Of a DNA stretch of 47,008 nt, positions 25,586 through 34,806 are shown piece by piece (the first letter of the stretch is position 1; the number at the start of each line of letters is the position of its first letter). The notes under the pieces were generated by a model. It was not told the DNA's origin. It did no database searches and saw only the letters and a program-made list of their open reading frames with translations. Origin of the DNA: Candidatus Scalindua arabica (GTDB taxonomy: Bacteria; Planctomycetota; Brocadiia; Brocadiales; Scalinduaceae); assembly GCA_018263435.1 (NCBI GenBank), contig JAANXD010000027.1:19202-66209 (forward strand), written 5' to 3'. Made by a program: the position numbers and the translations under genes.

Positions 25586-26482
25586 ATGAAGGATCGTTCA
25601 AAACTCATTACCGAACAAAGGAATCCAAAGACACTCGACATTGATAGTAAATCAACATCAGAGATTGTAGATATAATCAATACTGAGGATTCGAACGTAA
25701 TCGATGCCATTAATAAGGAACGCCAGAATATCACAAAGGCCGTAAACTTAATTGTTGTATCATTCCGAGCAGGAGGACGTCTGTTCTATGTAGGAGCCGG
25801 TACAAGCGGAAGGTTGGGTGTTCTCGATGCCTCTGAATGCCCTCCTACTTTCGGCACGGACCCTGAATTAGTTAAAGGTATAATTGCCGGGGGAAATGAT
25901 GCACTTACAAGATCGATTGAAGGAGCAGAGGACAGACATGAGGATGGTGAACAGGCTATCAGGGAATATGGCATATCAACCAATGATACCGTAGTCGGTA
26001 TTGCTACAGGCGGCACAACACCATTCGTTCACGGCGCTTTAGTCAGGGCAAAGAGTATTGGTGCAACTACCATATTCCTTTGCTGTAATCCTGACACCGA
26101 TCCCGCTATTGAGGTTGATGTTGTCATCAGGCCCATAACCGGGCCGGAGGTAATAACGGGTTCTACACGTATGAAGGCTGGCACTGCAACAAAGCTCATA
26201 CTTAATACGCTCACAACTGCATCAATGATAAAGATGGGGAAAGTATATGAGAACCTCATGATTGATCTTCAGGTAAAGAACGTAAAGCTCAAAGATCGTG
26301 CAGAAAGGATAATAATGACTCTTACAGATATTGACAGAGACTCTGCCGACAAACTCTTGACAAATGCAAACGGCAACGTGAAAACAGCCATCGTTATGCA
26401 CAAACTACAAACAGGATATGAAGAAGCCAGTAGGAAGCTTGAGGAACATAACGGTTTTGTGAGAAAGGTACTAAAAGGTTAA
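25586..26482 (+). CDS. murQ: N-acetylmuramic acid 6-phosphate etherase
   Basis: MurQ removes the lactyl ether from MurNAc-6-phosphate during peptidoglycan recycling. The 298-residue SIS-domain protein shows LITEQRNPKTLDIDS at the start, the sugar-phosphate site VGAGTSGRLGVLDASECPPTFG (read here as two overlapping motifs, about 71-91), EGAEDRHEDG, GIATGGTTPFVHGAL, and TGSTRMKAGTATKLILN, all diagnostic. The C-terminal small helical domain is also present. No amgK/murU or anmK partner is adjacent. It is followed two bases later by a MacA-like adaptor gene. Confidence 0.96.
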   Translation: MKDRSKLITEQRNPKTLDIDSKSTSEIVDIINTEDSNVIDAINKERQNITKAVNLIVVSFRAGGRLFYVGAGTSGRLGVLDASECPPTFGTDPELVKGIIAGGNDALTRSIEGAEDRHEDGEQAIREYGISTNDTVVGIATGGTTPFVHGALVRAKSIGATTIFLCCNPDTDPAIEVDVVIRPITGPEVITGSTRMKAGTATKLILNTLTTASMIKMGKVYENLMIDLQVKNVKLKDRAERIIMTLTDIDRDSADKLLTNANGNVKTAIVMHKLQTGYEEASRKLEEHNGFVRKVLKG

Positions 26483-26484
26483 GA

Positions 26485-27693
26485 ATGCTTAATTTCAAAA
26501 CTATATTAATTACCAGCATAATTTCGGTTTCAGCAATTGCCGGAATCACTGTTTTCTTTTTAAGTGGTAATGGGAGTGATACCGGAAGAAATAGAATCAA
26601 ATTTAAAGAGGTAATTGTTGAGAGAGGCACGTTCCAGATTATTGTTATGGCCAACGGCATTGTAAAGTCTATAGACAGAATCGAAATTAAATCAAAAGCG
26701 AGTGGAGAAATTGTAGAGTTACCTGTAGAAGAAGGAGATTTTATCAGCCAGGGAGATCTGATCGCACGACTGGACCAGAAAGATGAGCGTGCTGAAGTAG
26801 CACAGGCGCAGGCAGATTTTGATATAGCAAAGGCAGAACTCAAACAAGCCCAAAGTACGTTTGAGCGCCGCAATCAGTTGTTCCAGGACAACCTGATTTC
26901 AGAGGAAGAGCAAGGTCAAATAACACTTGATTTAGCAGTGGCAAAAGGAAAGGTTATTCAGGCATCTACTACCCTGGAACGCGCGCAAGAGAGGCTAAGC
27001 GAAGCTGTAGTTCGAGCCCCAATTGATGGGATAATACTGCAGAAATACGTTGAAGAGGGGCAGATTATTGCTTCCGGAGTGAGCACAGTCAGCGGCGGAA
27101 CTCCCATTGTTGATATAGCAGATATGAGCTCCGTATACATAGAAACCGGAATTGATGAAATTGATATCGGCAAAGTTCAAATTGGACATTCTGCTAAGGT
27201 GGTTGCAGACGCTTATCCTGAACTCGAATTTAACGGAAAAATTGTGCGCATCGCTCCGGAAGCCAGGATCGAACAGAATGTAACCCTTTTTGACCTGGTA
27301 GTGGAAGTGAAGAATAATGACGGTAAACTAAAGTCCGGTATGAATACCAGAGTAGAGATTGAAATAGTTAAGAAAGAAAACGTACTTTTAGCCCCCGCCA
27401 TTGCCATGCAAATTCCTGATGTTACAGATTTGGAAGACTACCAGAAAAAAGATGTTAACATGCGAAAGATTCTATTAAAACAGGGAGATAAGTTTGTACC
27501 GCAGATGATAGAAATCGGACTCTACAATTTTAAACAAGTGATCATTTTAGCTGGTGTTGAGGAAGGAAGTATTCTGGGCGTGCCAATGACATCACGATTG
27601 AAAGATGAAAGTGAACGACTTCAGGAGCGTATAAAGCGTATAAGAAGCAGTCGCAGTTTTGGATCTAAAAAGCGTTCATCCTCATCGAAATAG
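26485..27693 (+). CDS. MacA/HlyD-type periplasmic adaptor protein
   Basis: This 402-residue membrane-fusion protein has an N-terminal membrane anchor (TILITSIISVSAIAGITVFFL), a lipoyl half-motif (KSKASGEIVELPVEEGDFI), a helical hairpin (about 100-165, with ADFDIAKAELKQAQSTFERR), the second lipoyl half (RAPIDGIILQKYVEEGQII), a beta-barrel (DEIDIGKVQIGHSAKV) and a membrane-proximal domain. The tail is rich in Arg and Ser. It likely links the MacB-type permease and ATPase downstream to an outer-membrane channel, which is not encoded here. The start is 2 bases after murQ, so they may be co-transcribed. Confidence 0.9.
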   Translation: MLNFKTILITSIISVSAIAGITVFFLSGNGSDTGRNRIKFKEVIVERGTFQIIVMANGIVKSIDRIEIKSKASGEIVELPVEEGDFISQGDLIARLDQKDERAEVAQAQADFDIAKAELKQAQSTFERRNQLFQDNLISEEEQGQITLDLAVAKGKVIQASTTLERAQERLSEAVVRAPIDGIILQKYVEEGQIIASGVSTVSGGTPIVDIADMSSVYIETGIDEIDIGKVQIGHSAKVVADAYPELEFNGKIVRIAPEARIEQNVTLFDLVVEVKNNDGKLKSGMNTRVEIEIVKKENVLLAPAIAMQIPDVTDLEDYQKKDVNMRKILLKQGDKFVPQMIEIGLYNFKQVIILAGVEEGSILGVPMTSRLKDESERLQERIKRIRSSRSFGSKKRSSSSK

Positions 27694-27850
27694 AGAAATA
27701 GCCGTTAACAATGTGCTAAATGCAGCACAATTAACCTAAGGTTAGAATACACTTCCATACATAAATATCGTTTTAATATTAAATGTTGTTAGTTGTTTCT
27801 CCATCCTGATTACCTATAAATCGAATTTACTCACTTAACCTGGATTAATC

Positions 27851-29050
27851 ATGATCATTCTTGAGAATATTCAAATGGCTTTGCAAAGCCTCAAGACGAA
27901 CCCCCTGCGATCAGCATTAACGCTCACCGGTATTGCAGTGGGAATTGGTGCGGTACTCTATGTCGTTATTCTTGGAGAAATTACTCAACAAAGGATCAAT
28001 GAACGTTTAGAATCACTAGGATCAAACGTCTTGTTAATACGTCCCGGCTATTCCCGCTTGAGGGGAGTTCGAACTGCTGCAATTTATACCAATCTGAAAT
28101 GGGATGAAGCAAAAGAGATTAAAACGACATCGAATGTTATTACTCTTACCGTTCCAACATATACAGATCAGGGGGTTGCAGAATTCAAAGACCAGAATTG
28201 GAGCACCCGCATAACAGGAACAACACCAGAATACGAAACAATAAATAACGATCATCCCATAGAAGGGAGGTTTTTTTCTGAAGACGAGTTAAATAGAAAA
28301 TCGCGTGTATGTCTGTTGGGTGCCACAGTACACGAGAAGCTGTTTGGAAATCTTTCTCCAATAGGTGAATCAATCTTAATCAACTCAAAGAGATTCACTG
28401 TAATAGGATTGCTTGGTTCAAAAGGGGAAAGTTGGCATAATCCAGATAATCAGATTTTTATTCCTCTTACCACAGCACAAGAGCGCCTCTATGGAGCAGA
28501 CTACCTTACCAGCATCCTTGCACAAATGCGCTCTGCTGACGATTATGATGAGTCCCTTTTTGATATCGAAACGATCCTGAGACGAAACCACCGCTTGCGT
28601 CCTGATCAGGACAATGATTTCCGTGTTCGGAGACAGGATTTATACCTTTCAACAGTTCGGGAAACCAACATTGAAATAGCTAACTTTATCATTATTATTG
28701 CACTCGTATCTCTGATAGTCGGTGGCATAGGTGTTGCCAACGTGATGTTAGTAACTGTTACAGAACGCACTCGCGAGATAGGTATCAGGAGAGCAATTGG
28801 GGCAAAAAAGTTTCATATTCTTACTCAATTCCTTGTTGAAGCAATGATTCTAGGGATTATTGGCGGTATATTGGGAATAGTCGGATGTATGGGCTTTAAT
28901 TATTTCTTTACAGGTATTGGCTTGAACATTCCATTAGACTGGATCGGTTATAGTTTTATCATTTGTTTTGGAATCGGTAGTATCGCAGGTCTGTATCCTG
29001 CATTTCAAGCTGCCAACAAAAATGTTATTGATGCTCTCAGATATGAATAG
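27851..29050 (+). CDS. MacB-type ABC transporter permease
   Basis: This 399-residue protein has the MacB/FtsX layout: one N-terminal helix after the NPLRSALTLTGIAVGIGAVLYV motif (read in two parts, about 17-38), a large periplasmic domain (about 45-275) and three C-terminal helices with GGIGVANVMLVTVTERTREIG and RRAIGAKK, the FtsX signature. The ATPase is a separate gene 54 bases downstream, unlike E. coli MacB where both are fused. The substrate cannot be predicted: peptides, siderophores or lipoproteins are options for this superfamily. A 157-base spacer separates it from the adaptor gene. Confidence 0.92.
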   Translation: MIILENIQMALQSLKTNPLRSALTLTGIAVGIGAVLYVVILGEITQQRINERLESLGSNVLLIRPGYSRLRGVRTAAIYTNLKWDEAKEIKTTSNVITLTVPTYTDQGVAEFKDQNWSTRITGTTPEYETINNDHPIEGRFFSEDELNRKSRVCLLGATVHEKLFGNLSPIGESILINSKRFTVIGLLGSKGESWHNPDNQIFIPLTTAQERLYGADYLTSILAQMRSADDYDESLFDIETILRRNHRLRPDQDNDFRVRRQDLYLSTVRETNIEIANFIIIIALVSLIVGGIGVANVMLVTVTERTREIGIRRAIGAKKFHILTQFLVEAMILGIIGGILGIVGCMGFNYFFTGIGLNIPLDWIGYSFIICFGIGSIAGLYPAFQAANKNVIDALRYE

Positions 29051-29104
29051 GACAACAAAATCTTTTAGTATTAGAAAAATCACCGTTTAACAACCTGAAA
29101 CATA

Positions 29105-29785
29105 ATGACAATGCTTATAGAAATGAACAACGTATACAAAACGTATGTATTGGGAGAGGTAAAAGTACCTGCCCTGCATGCTATAAGTTTGGAGGTTGAA
29201 GACAATGAATATGTGGCTATCATGGGACCGTCTGGGTCTGGAAAATCTACATTGATGAATATTATGGGGTGTCTGGATACACCGACTTCTGGCTCATATA
29301 ATCTAGGCAGAAAAGATGTTGGCGGCTTGAACGACAACCAATTATCTGATATCAGGAATACAAAAATCGGATTTGTTTTTCAGACATTTAACTTGCTGCC
29401 TCGTACTACTGCCCTGCATAACGTCGAACTACCATTGATCTATTCCGGCATGTCATCCTTCAAAAGAAAACAATTAGCCATGGATGTTTTAGAGCGAGTC
29501 GGCCTGAGTGACCGCATAATGCACAAACCAAATGAGTTATCCGGAGGGGAAAGGCAAAGAGTTGCCATAGCCAGAGCTCTGGTAAACAAACCATCCTTGA
29601 TTTTAGCCGACGAACCTACCGGAAATCTTGACAGTAAGACCGGTGAAGAGATCATAGAAATCATGCAAAGTCTGTGCGAGCAAGGCAACACCATTATCTT
29701 AGTAACTCATGAAGAATATATTGCTAAACAAACCAATCGTATCATTCGACTACGTGACGGCATTATTGAGGGTGACGAGAATTAG
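29105..29785 (+). CDS. MacB/LolD-type ABC transporter ATPase
   Basis: This 226-residue ATPase contains Walker [10 protein letters not shown], the Q loop in [21 protein letters not shown], the signature [16 protein letters not shown], Walker [14 protein letters not shown] and the switch histidine in LVTHE. These are typical of the MacB/LolD clade. It is the partner of the preceding permease and adaptor. The start ATG at 29105 is followed by an in-frame ATG two codons later. Confidence 0.94.
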   Translation: MTMLIEMNNVYKTYVLGEVKVPALHAISLEVEDNEYVAIMGPSGSGKSTLMNIMGCLDTPTSGSYNLGRKDVGGLNDNQLSDIRNTKIGFVFQTFNLLPRTTALHNVELPLIYSGMSSFKRKQLAMDVLERVGLSDRIMHKPNELSGGERQRVAIARALVNKPSLILADEPTGNLDSKTGEEIIEIMQSLCEQGNTIILVTHEEYIAKQTNRIIRLRDGIIEGDEN

Positions 29786-29809
29786 ATATAATAACAGCCA
29801 TGTTTAATT

Positions 29810-31123
29810 ATGAGAAATAATCTTGTAGTAGGTATTCTGCCTGAATCGAAGAATGAGTGGGAGCGTAGAACTTCATTAACTCCAAAAGACGTTTCGTGGC
29901 TGGTAAAGAGGAAGATTCCGGTAGAAGTTGCATCCAGTCCACTCCGCATCTATAAGGACTCTCAATATAAACGTTCCGGAGCTAAAATTGTTACAAAGTT
30001 TCAAAAAGCAAATCTCCTCATCGGCATTAAAGAACCTCCTACCGACACACTGATACATGATAGTGTTTATATGGTATTCTCTCACACCACTAATGGACAG
30101 GAATATAACCGGAATCTTCTTACTGCATTTCTAAAAAAGAAAATTACACTTATTGATTATGAACATATAACCGGCTCTCTAGGACAGAGACTTGTGCATT
30201 TTGGACGATATGCAGGTATATGCGGAATGATTGATACACTGCATGTGTTTGGTCAGAAGGCAAAACTACAGGGAGTTCCCAATCCATTCTCTGACTTAAA
30301 AAGTGCAGTTCAACATGGCAGTTATGTTTCTGCCAGGAAAGCTCTTGATCAGACAGCAGACAAAATACGAAGTAAAGGTTTTGACAAAAACATTACCCCT
30401 TTTGTAATCGGGATTCTGGGGCATGGTAATGTGTCACAAGGAGCACAGGAAGTGCTTGAACACTTGGGAGCCGTTGATATACATCCGAGGGATGTGAAAC
30501 ACCTAACTCGCAGCCTTACCTCCCACAAAAAAACAATCTATAAACTGCTTTTTCAGCGCGAGGAAAAACTCAAGGCTAAGAAGGGAAATAACTTTTATTT
30601 TGAAGAATATCTTAAACATCCGGATAGATTTGAATCAAACATGGGAAAGCATCTGCCGCTCCTCAATATAATCGTTAATGCCAGTTACTGGGACAAGCGT
30701 TATCCACGATTGATATCGGAGACAATGCTTCGAAAACTTTACCGTACCAGGCCCGATTTTCGTTTATCAGTAATTGGTGACCTATCTTGTGATATTAAGG
30801 GAACAATAGAGATTACGAAAAGAACGACATCATCATCAGAACCTGCTTTCATTTATGACCCTGTTTCGAGGAAAATCAGCAATGATTTGTCCGACAGTGG
30901 GATTGCCGTCATGGCCATTGATAATTTACCTTGTGAATTTCCTAAAGAATCCTCAATAGAATTTGCCGGTCAAGTCCGCGACTTTGTATATCAAATAGCA
31001 GCACATGGAATTACAGACGTTACCAATCATCACGCACTGCCTGATGTCATTCGAAACGCAGTAGTCACACAAAACGGCAGATTGACACAACAGTTTAAGT
31101 ATCTTAAGATGAACCGTTCGTAA
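29810..31123 (+). CDS. Lysine-ketoglutarate reductase-type (saccharopine-forming) dehydrogenase, alanine dehydrogenase/transhydrogenase fold
   Basis: This 437-residue protein has an N-terminal alanine-dehydrogenase-like domain (GILPESKNEWERRTSLTPKDV), the block FSHTTNGQEYNRNLL, IDYEHITGS and a Rossmann region with GILGHGNVSQGAQEVLEHLG. Further on are NASYWDKRYPRLI, GDLSCDIKGTIEITKRTT and PAFIYDP, signatures of the lysine-ketoglutarate reductase half of eukaryotic AASS and of NAD(P)-linked saccharopine dehydrogenases. The saccharopine-dehydrogenase second half of AASS is absent, so it is a single-activity enzyme or a divergent relative. It probably interconverts lysine and saccharopine, but the substrate is not proven. 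It lies between the ABC ATPase and msrA. Confidence 0.8.
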   Translation: MRNNLVVGILPESKNEWERRTSLTPKDVSWLVKRKIPVEVASSPLRIYKDSQYKRSGAKIVTKFQKANLLIGIKEPPTDTLIHDSVYMVFSHTTNGQEYNRNLLTAFLKKKITLIDYEHITGSLGQRLVHFGRYAGICGMIDTLHVFGQKAKLQGVPNPFSDLKSAVQHGSYVSARKALDQTADKIRSKGFDKNITPFVIGILGHGNVSQGAQEVLEHLGAVDIHPRDVKHLTRSLTSHKKTIYKLLFQREEKLKAKKGNNFYFEEYLKHPDRFESNMGKHLPLLNIIVNASYWDKRYPRLISETMLRKLYRTRPDFRLSVIGDLSCDIKGTIEITKRTTSSSEPAFIYDPVSRKISNDLSDSGIAVMAIDNLPCEFPKESSIEFAGQVRDFVYQIAAHGITDVTNHHALPDVIRNAVVTQNGRLTQQFKYLKMNRS

Positions 31124-31181
31124 CGAACTAATAAATACTGTCCATAACAAGAGCAAATTATCTTACAATTCACATGAAAAT

Positions 31182-31820
31182 ATGGTAATTTCCCTTATGA
31201 GATTTATCATAATTATTCTTCTAAGCCTGATCACTTTAACTCAAGTGTTTGTGGTGTTTGCTGATAATGAAAGTAAGGGTTCAAATATGAATAACAAATC
31301 AATAGAGAAGGCTACATTTGCAGGAGGATGCTTCTGGTGTATGCAGAATCCATATGACGAACTAAAGGGAGTTGTGTCAACCTCCGTTGGTTATACCGGT
31401 GGCCACAAAGATAACCCTACCTATGAAGAGGTGTGTGCCGGGAACACAGGACATGCTGAGGCCATTGAAGTATTGTATAATCCCTCACAAATTGCTTATG
31501 ATGAATTGCTCAATGTTTTCTGGAGGAATATAGATCCTACTACACTCAACAGACAATTTGCCGATGCGGGAACACAATATAGAACAGCCATTTTCTATCA
31601 TAACGAGGAACAGAAGCAATCAGCCGAATCATCAAAACAGAAAATGGAGCGATCAGGCATTTATGATGACCCAATCGTTACCGAAATCACCCCAGCCTCT
31701 ATGTTTTACAAGGCCGAGGACTACCATCAAAAATATTATGAGAAATGCCCTCTAAAGTATAAGATGTATAAGTCCGGATCAGGCAGAGAACAATACCTGG
31801 AAAACATGTGGGGCAAATAA
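31182..31820 (+). CDS. msrA: Peptide methionine sulfoxide reductase MsrA, exported form
   Basis: MsrA reduces the S-epimer of methionine sulfoxide. The catalytic core begins ATFAGGCFWCMQNPYDEL, with the nucleophilic Cys50 in GCFWC, followed by VGYTGGHKDNPTYEEVC, GHAEAIEVLYNP, and GTQYRTAIFYH. An N-terminal hydrophobic segment (about 8-27) looks like a signal peptide, suggesting a periplasmic enzyme. Length is 212, with no MsrB domain attached. The start could be at ATG 31182 or five codons later; neither has a strong ribosome site. Confidence 0.94.
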   Translation: MVISLMRFIIIILLSLITLTQVFVVFADNESKGSNMNNKSIEKATFAGGCFWCMQNPYDELKGVVSTSVGYTGGHKDNPTYEEVCAGNTGHAEAIEVLYNPSQIAYDELLNVFWRNIDPTTLNRQFADAGTQYRTAIFYHNEEQKQSAESSKQKMERSGIYDDPIVTEITPASMFYKAEDYHQKYYEKCPLKYKMYKSGSGREQYLENMWGK

Positions 31821-31825
31821 GTTTG

Positions 31826-31958
31826 AAGTGCCTTCCTGTCTGCCAGTTTGCTAGGCGAGAAGTGAACTAAAGTGCCTAAAGATAGAATAATGTTTTTCCA
31901 CAACTTTAGCTCACTTTAAACTTCCTGCCCGAATTGAATGGCAGGCGGGTAGGCACTT
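31826..31958. repeat. Terminal-inverted-repeat element, MITE-like (133 bp), copy B
   Basis: The element is bounded by AAGTGCCT (31826-31833) and its exact complement AGGCACTT (31951-31958). Inside, the left half has AAGTGAACTAAAGT and the right half has its partner ACTTTAGCTCACTT, so the whole can fold back on itself with interruptions. The core CAACTTTAGCTCACTT and the CTGTCTGCCAGTTTGCTAGGCG segment are shared with 21181-21256. No frame is encoded. It fills the msrA-serA spacer and ends 27 bases before the serA start. Confidence 0.7.
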
Positions 31959-31985
31959 TTAACTTTTTATTTGAAGGAGAAATGA

Positions 31986-33608
31986 TTGAAGGTCCTTATA
32001 TCTGATAAATTGTCTCAAGAAGGCATTGATGTTCTTGATAATGTCGATGGAATTCAGATAATTTACAAAACGAATCTGGAACCGGAGGATTTGAAAAAAG
32101 AAATCAGGGATGTTGAAGCTCTCATTGTACGTTCATCAACTCAAGTTACCAGGGAGGTTCTTTCAGAAGCTAAGAAATTAAAGATCATCGGTCGGGCTGG
32201 TATCGGTGTTGATAATATTGATTGTTCTGCCGCTACTGAACGTGGAGTTGTCGTTATTAATACACCCAGCGGCAACGCCACTACAACGGCTGAGCATACT
32301 GTTGCCATGCTCATGTCTCTATCCCGCCACATTCCTCAGGCCGACAAAAGCATGCATCAGGGAGCCTGGGAAAAATCAAAATTCACCGGGACGGAGATTA
32401 CGGGAAAAGTCCTGGGTATATTTGGATTTGGAAATATTGGCAAGATAGTTGCCGACCGCGCTCAGGGTCTCAGAATGAGAGTCCTGGTCAGTGATCCATT
32501 CCTGAATGAACAAATTGCTGCAAAACATGGAGTTGAGCTGGTTTCAAGAGAAACACTTTTCAAACGATCCGATTATATTTCGGTACACGTTCCTCTCAAT
32601 GATGCTACCCATAACTTGATTGACCATGAATCTATTCAGACAATGAAAACCGGCGTTCACATACTTAATTGTGCCCGCGGTGGAATTGTCAATGAATCTG
32701 CACTTCTGGATGGTTTGAACTCCGGAAAGATTGCCGGTGCGGCTATTGACGTATTCGTAGAAGAACCGCCTCAAAAGGATAATCCACTTTTAAAACATGA
32801 CAGAGTTATATGCACACCCCATTTAGGAGCGTCTACAGCAGAGGCGCAGGTCAACGTTGCTATTCAGGCGGCAGAACAGATTAGAGACTATCTTCAGACC
32901 GGAGAAATACGAAACGGGGTAAACTGCCCATCTATCAGTTCAGAAATGCTTAAGCTGCTCAACCCCTACCTGAAGATTTGTGATAAATTAGGCTCTTTTC
33001 AAGGACAAATCTATCGTGAAAATCAGGCTGAAGTCAGTAAATTAACAATCAGCTATTCAGGTTCAGTAACGGACTACGACACCGGAGTATTGACATCCGC
33101 GTTGGTACATGGATTCCTGAATACCATTCTGGATGCATCAGTTAATTTTGTAAATGCACTCAGTCTGGCTGAATCCAGAGGTATTGTGGTTGAAGAGAAC
33201 GTTGTGCATCACGTACAGGATTTTGCCAATCAGATAATCTTTTCAGTTTCTGATAGAAAACAGACTAATCTGATCGCAGGAACTGTATTTGGAAACAAAA
33301 ATTATCGATTTGTGAGATTTAACGACTTTTATCTGGAGGTCATACCGGATGGCTATCTCCTGGTTCTTCATAATTATGACAGGCCCGGGGTAATAGGAAA
33401 AGCCACTTCTATCCTTGGAGATCATAAAATTAATATTTCCCGCATGCAATTGACCCTGGAGAATTCCTTTCAACCCGGATCTGACATATCATGTCTACAG
33501 GAAGCCGTATCCTTTATTAACATTGATCAACCGGCCGATGAAACGGTACAAAAAGAACTTAAACAGTTAGAAAATATTATTGCTGTCCATCAAATCGACT
33601 TGAATTAG
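31986..33608 (+). CDS. serA: D-3-phosphoglycerate dehydrogenase
   Basis: This enzyme catalyses the first step of phosphorylated serine synthesis. The 540-residue long form has the substrate domain (IVRSSTQVT, RAGIGVDNID), the NAD fold with GIFGFGNIGKIVADRAQG (about 145-162), NCARGGIVNESALLDGL, the catalytic His in CTPHLGASTAEAQ, an intervening domain (about 320-450) and a C-terminal ACT domain (VLHNYDRPGVIGKATSIL). The ACT domain implies feedback control, probably by serine. The start is TTG at 31986, decided by AAGGAG at normal spacing; the nearby ATG at 31982 is out of frame. Confidence 0.96.
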   Translation: MKVLISDKLSQEGIDVLDNVDGIQIIYKTNLEPEDLKKEIRDVEALIVRSSTQVTREVLSEAKKLKIIGRAGIGVDNIDCSAATERGVVVINTPSGNATTTAEHTVAMLMSLSRHIPQADKSMHQGAWEKSKFTGTEITGKVLGIFGFGNIGKIVADRAQGLRMRVLVSDPFLNEQIAAKHGVELVSRETLFKRSDYISVHVPLNDATHNLIDHESIQTMKTGVHILNCARGGIVNESALLDGLNSGKIAGAAIDVFVEEPPQKDNPLLKHDRVICTPHLGASTAEAQVNVAIQAAEQIRDYLQTGEIRNGVNCPSISSEMLKLLNPYLKICDKLGSFQGQIYRENQAEVSKLTISYSGSVTDYDTGVLTSALVHGFLNTILDASVNFVNALSLAESRGIVVEENVVHHVQDFANQIIFSVSDRKQTNLIAGTVFGNKNYRFVRFNDFYLEVIPDGYLLVLHNYDRPGVIGKATSILGDHKINISRMQLTLENSFQPGSDISCLQEAVSFINIDQPADETVQKELKQLENIIAVHQIDLN

Positions 33609-33639
33609 ATTTATCAGATTTTCGAGTGTTTTAATTCGA

Positions 33640-34161
33640 ATGGCAAATCAAAATAAGAAACAAGAAAATAACACACGACCATCCTGGGATGATTACTTCA
33701 TGGAAGTAGCTAATGCTATTTCCAAGAGAGCAACTTGTGACCGTGGAAAAAGCGGCTGTGTAATTGCAAAAGACAGACAGCTCATTGTCTCAGGTTATGT
33801 AGGGTCTCCTACCGGTTTCCAGCATTGTGATGAAGCGGGACACCAGATCAAGAAGGTAACACATGAAGATGGTGAGGTTACTGAACACTGCATGCGTACA
33901 GTCCATGCCGAACAGAATGCAATCTGCCAGGCGGCAAGAATCGGAGTTTCAATATCAGGTGCTACTCTCTATACCAGAATGACCCCGTGCAGAACGTGTG
34001 CAATGCTTCTTATCAATTGCGGTATTAAAAGAGTCGTTTGTGAACGGAAATATCACCAGGGAGAAGATTCAGAGAAAATGTTCAAGGAAGCCGGTATCGA
34101 GCTGGTTTATAAATTCAATGAACACCAACAGTACTCAAACAAAAAGGAGAATAATTCATGA
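33640..34161 (+). CDS. dCMP deaminase-like zinc-dependent cytidine deaminase (ComEB type)
   Basis: This 173-residue protein has the deoxycytidylate deaminase pattern: [21 protein letters not shown] at the start, [17 protein letters not shown], then the zinc site [11 protein letters not shown] (His and catalytic Glu) and [15 protein letters not shown] (two Cys). The likely role is dCMP to dUMP for thymidylate synthesis. The downstream flavin-reductase-like gene starts by an ATGA overlap with its stop, suggesting a shared transcript, although no obvious functional link is known. Confidence 0.9.
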   Translation: MANQNKKQENNTRPSWDDYFMEVANAISKRATCDRGKSGCVIAKDRQLIVSGYVGSPTGFQHCDEAGHQIKKVTHEDGEVTEHCMRTVHAEQNAICQAARIGVSISGATLYTRMTPCRTCAMLLINCGIKRVVCERKYHQGEDSEKMFKEAGIELVYKFNEHQQYSNKKENNS

Positions 34162-34748
34162 AGAAATCTTTAGGAGCAAAACCACTCGCCCTTCCAACAC
34201 CTGTCTGGATCGTCGGGACATATGATGCAGAAGGTAAACCAAATGTAATGACAGTTGCCTGGGGCGGGATTTGCTGTTCAAAGCCCGCATGTGTCAATGT
34301 ATCTCTGAGAAAGGCAACTTATACTTATGACAGTATTATTGAGCGTAAAGCCTTTACTGTAAATATTCCATCTGAAAAGCATGTTATTGAAGCCGATTAT
34401 TTCGGGATTGCCACAGGCAGAAAGACAGATAAATTTGCAGCGACAGGACTCACTCCTGTGAAGAGTAAACTTGTTGACGCCCCTTACGTGGATGAATTTC
34501 CGGTAGTATTAGAGTGCCGGATGACCCATAAGGTTGAAATCGGGTTACACATACAATTCATTGGTGAAATAATGGATGTTAAGGCTGAAGAATCTATACT
34601 TGGAGGAGAAAAAGGGCTTCCTGATATTGATAAGGCTATGCCTTTTCTTTACTCTACGGGAAGCCGTACATATCACGGAATTGGAAAACCCCTTGGCCAA
34701 GCATTCTCTATAGGAAAAAAGATACCAGGCTTTAAAGATGAATCTTAG
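34158..34748 (+). CDS. Flavin reductase-like FMN-binding protein
   Basis: This 196-residue protein of the flavin-reductase/DIM6-NTAB fold has the pattern [29 protein letters not shown] (read in parts, about 9-37), [28 protein letters not shown] and [19 protein letters not shown]. These proteins bind FMN and some reduce flavins or act on small aromatic compounds. The substrate is unknown. It overlaps the deaminase gene by 4 bases and is followed by the cupin gene. Confidence 0.87.
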   Translation: MKKSLGAKPLALPTPVWIVGTYDAEGKPNVMTVAWGGICCSKPACVNVSLRKATYTYDSIIERKAFTVNIPSEKHVIEADYFGIATGRKTDKFAATGLTPVKSKLVDAPYVDEFPVVLECRMTHKVEIGLHIQFIGEIMDVKAEESILGGEKGLPDIDKAMPFLYSTGSRTYHGIGKPLGQAFSIGKKIPGFKDES

Positions 34749-34780
34749 GAATTATGGAATTGGAGAATCCAGAACTGGAA

Positions 34781-34798
34781 TCCTCCCGAAAGGGAGGA
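34781..34798 (+). promoter_or_regulatory. Shine-Dalgarno-sequestering hairpin with GAAA tetraloop before the cupin gene
   Basis: TCCTCCC, GAAA, GGGAGGA forms a seven-base-pair stem with a GNRA tetraloop. The 3' arm GGGAGGA (34792-34798) is the ribosome site for the ATG at 34807, spaced eight bases away, and the 5' arm is its exact complement. In RNA this would hide the site, so translation may require melting or ribosomes arriving from upstream. Confidence 0.6.
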
Positions 34799-34806
34799 CA
34801 CTAACC

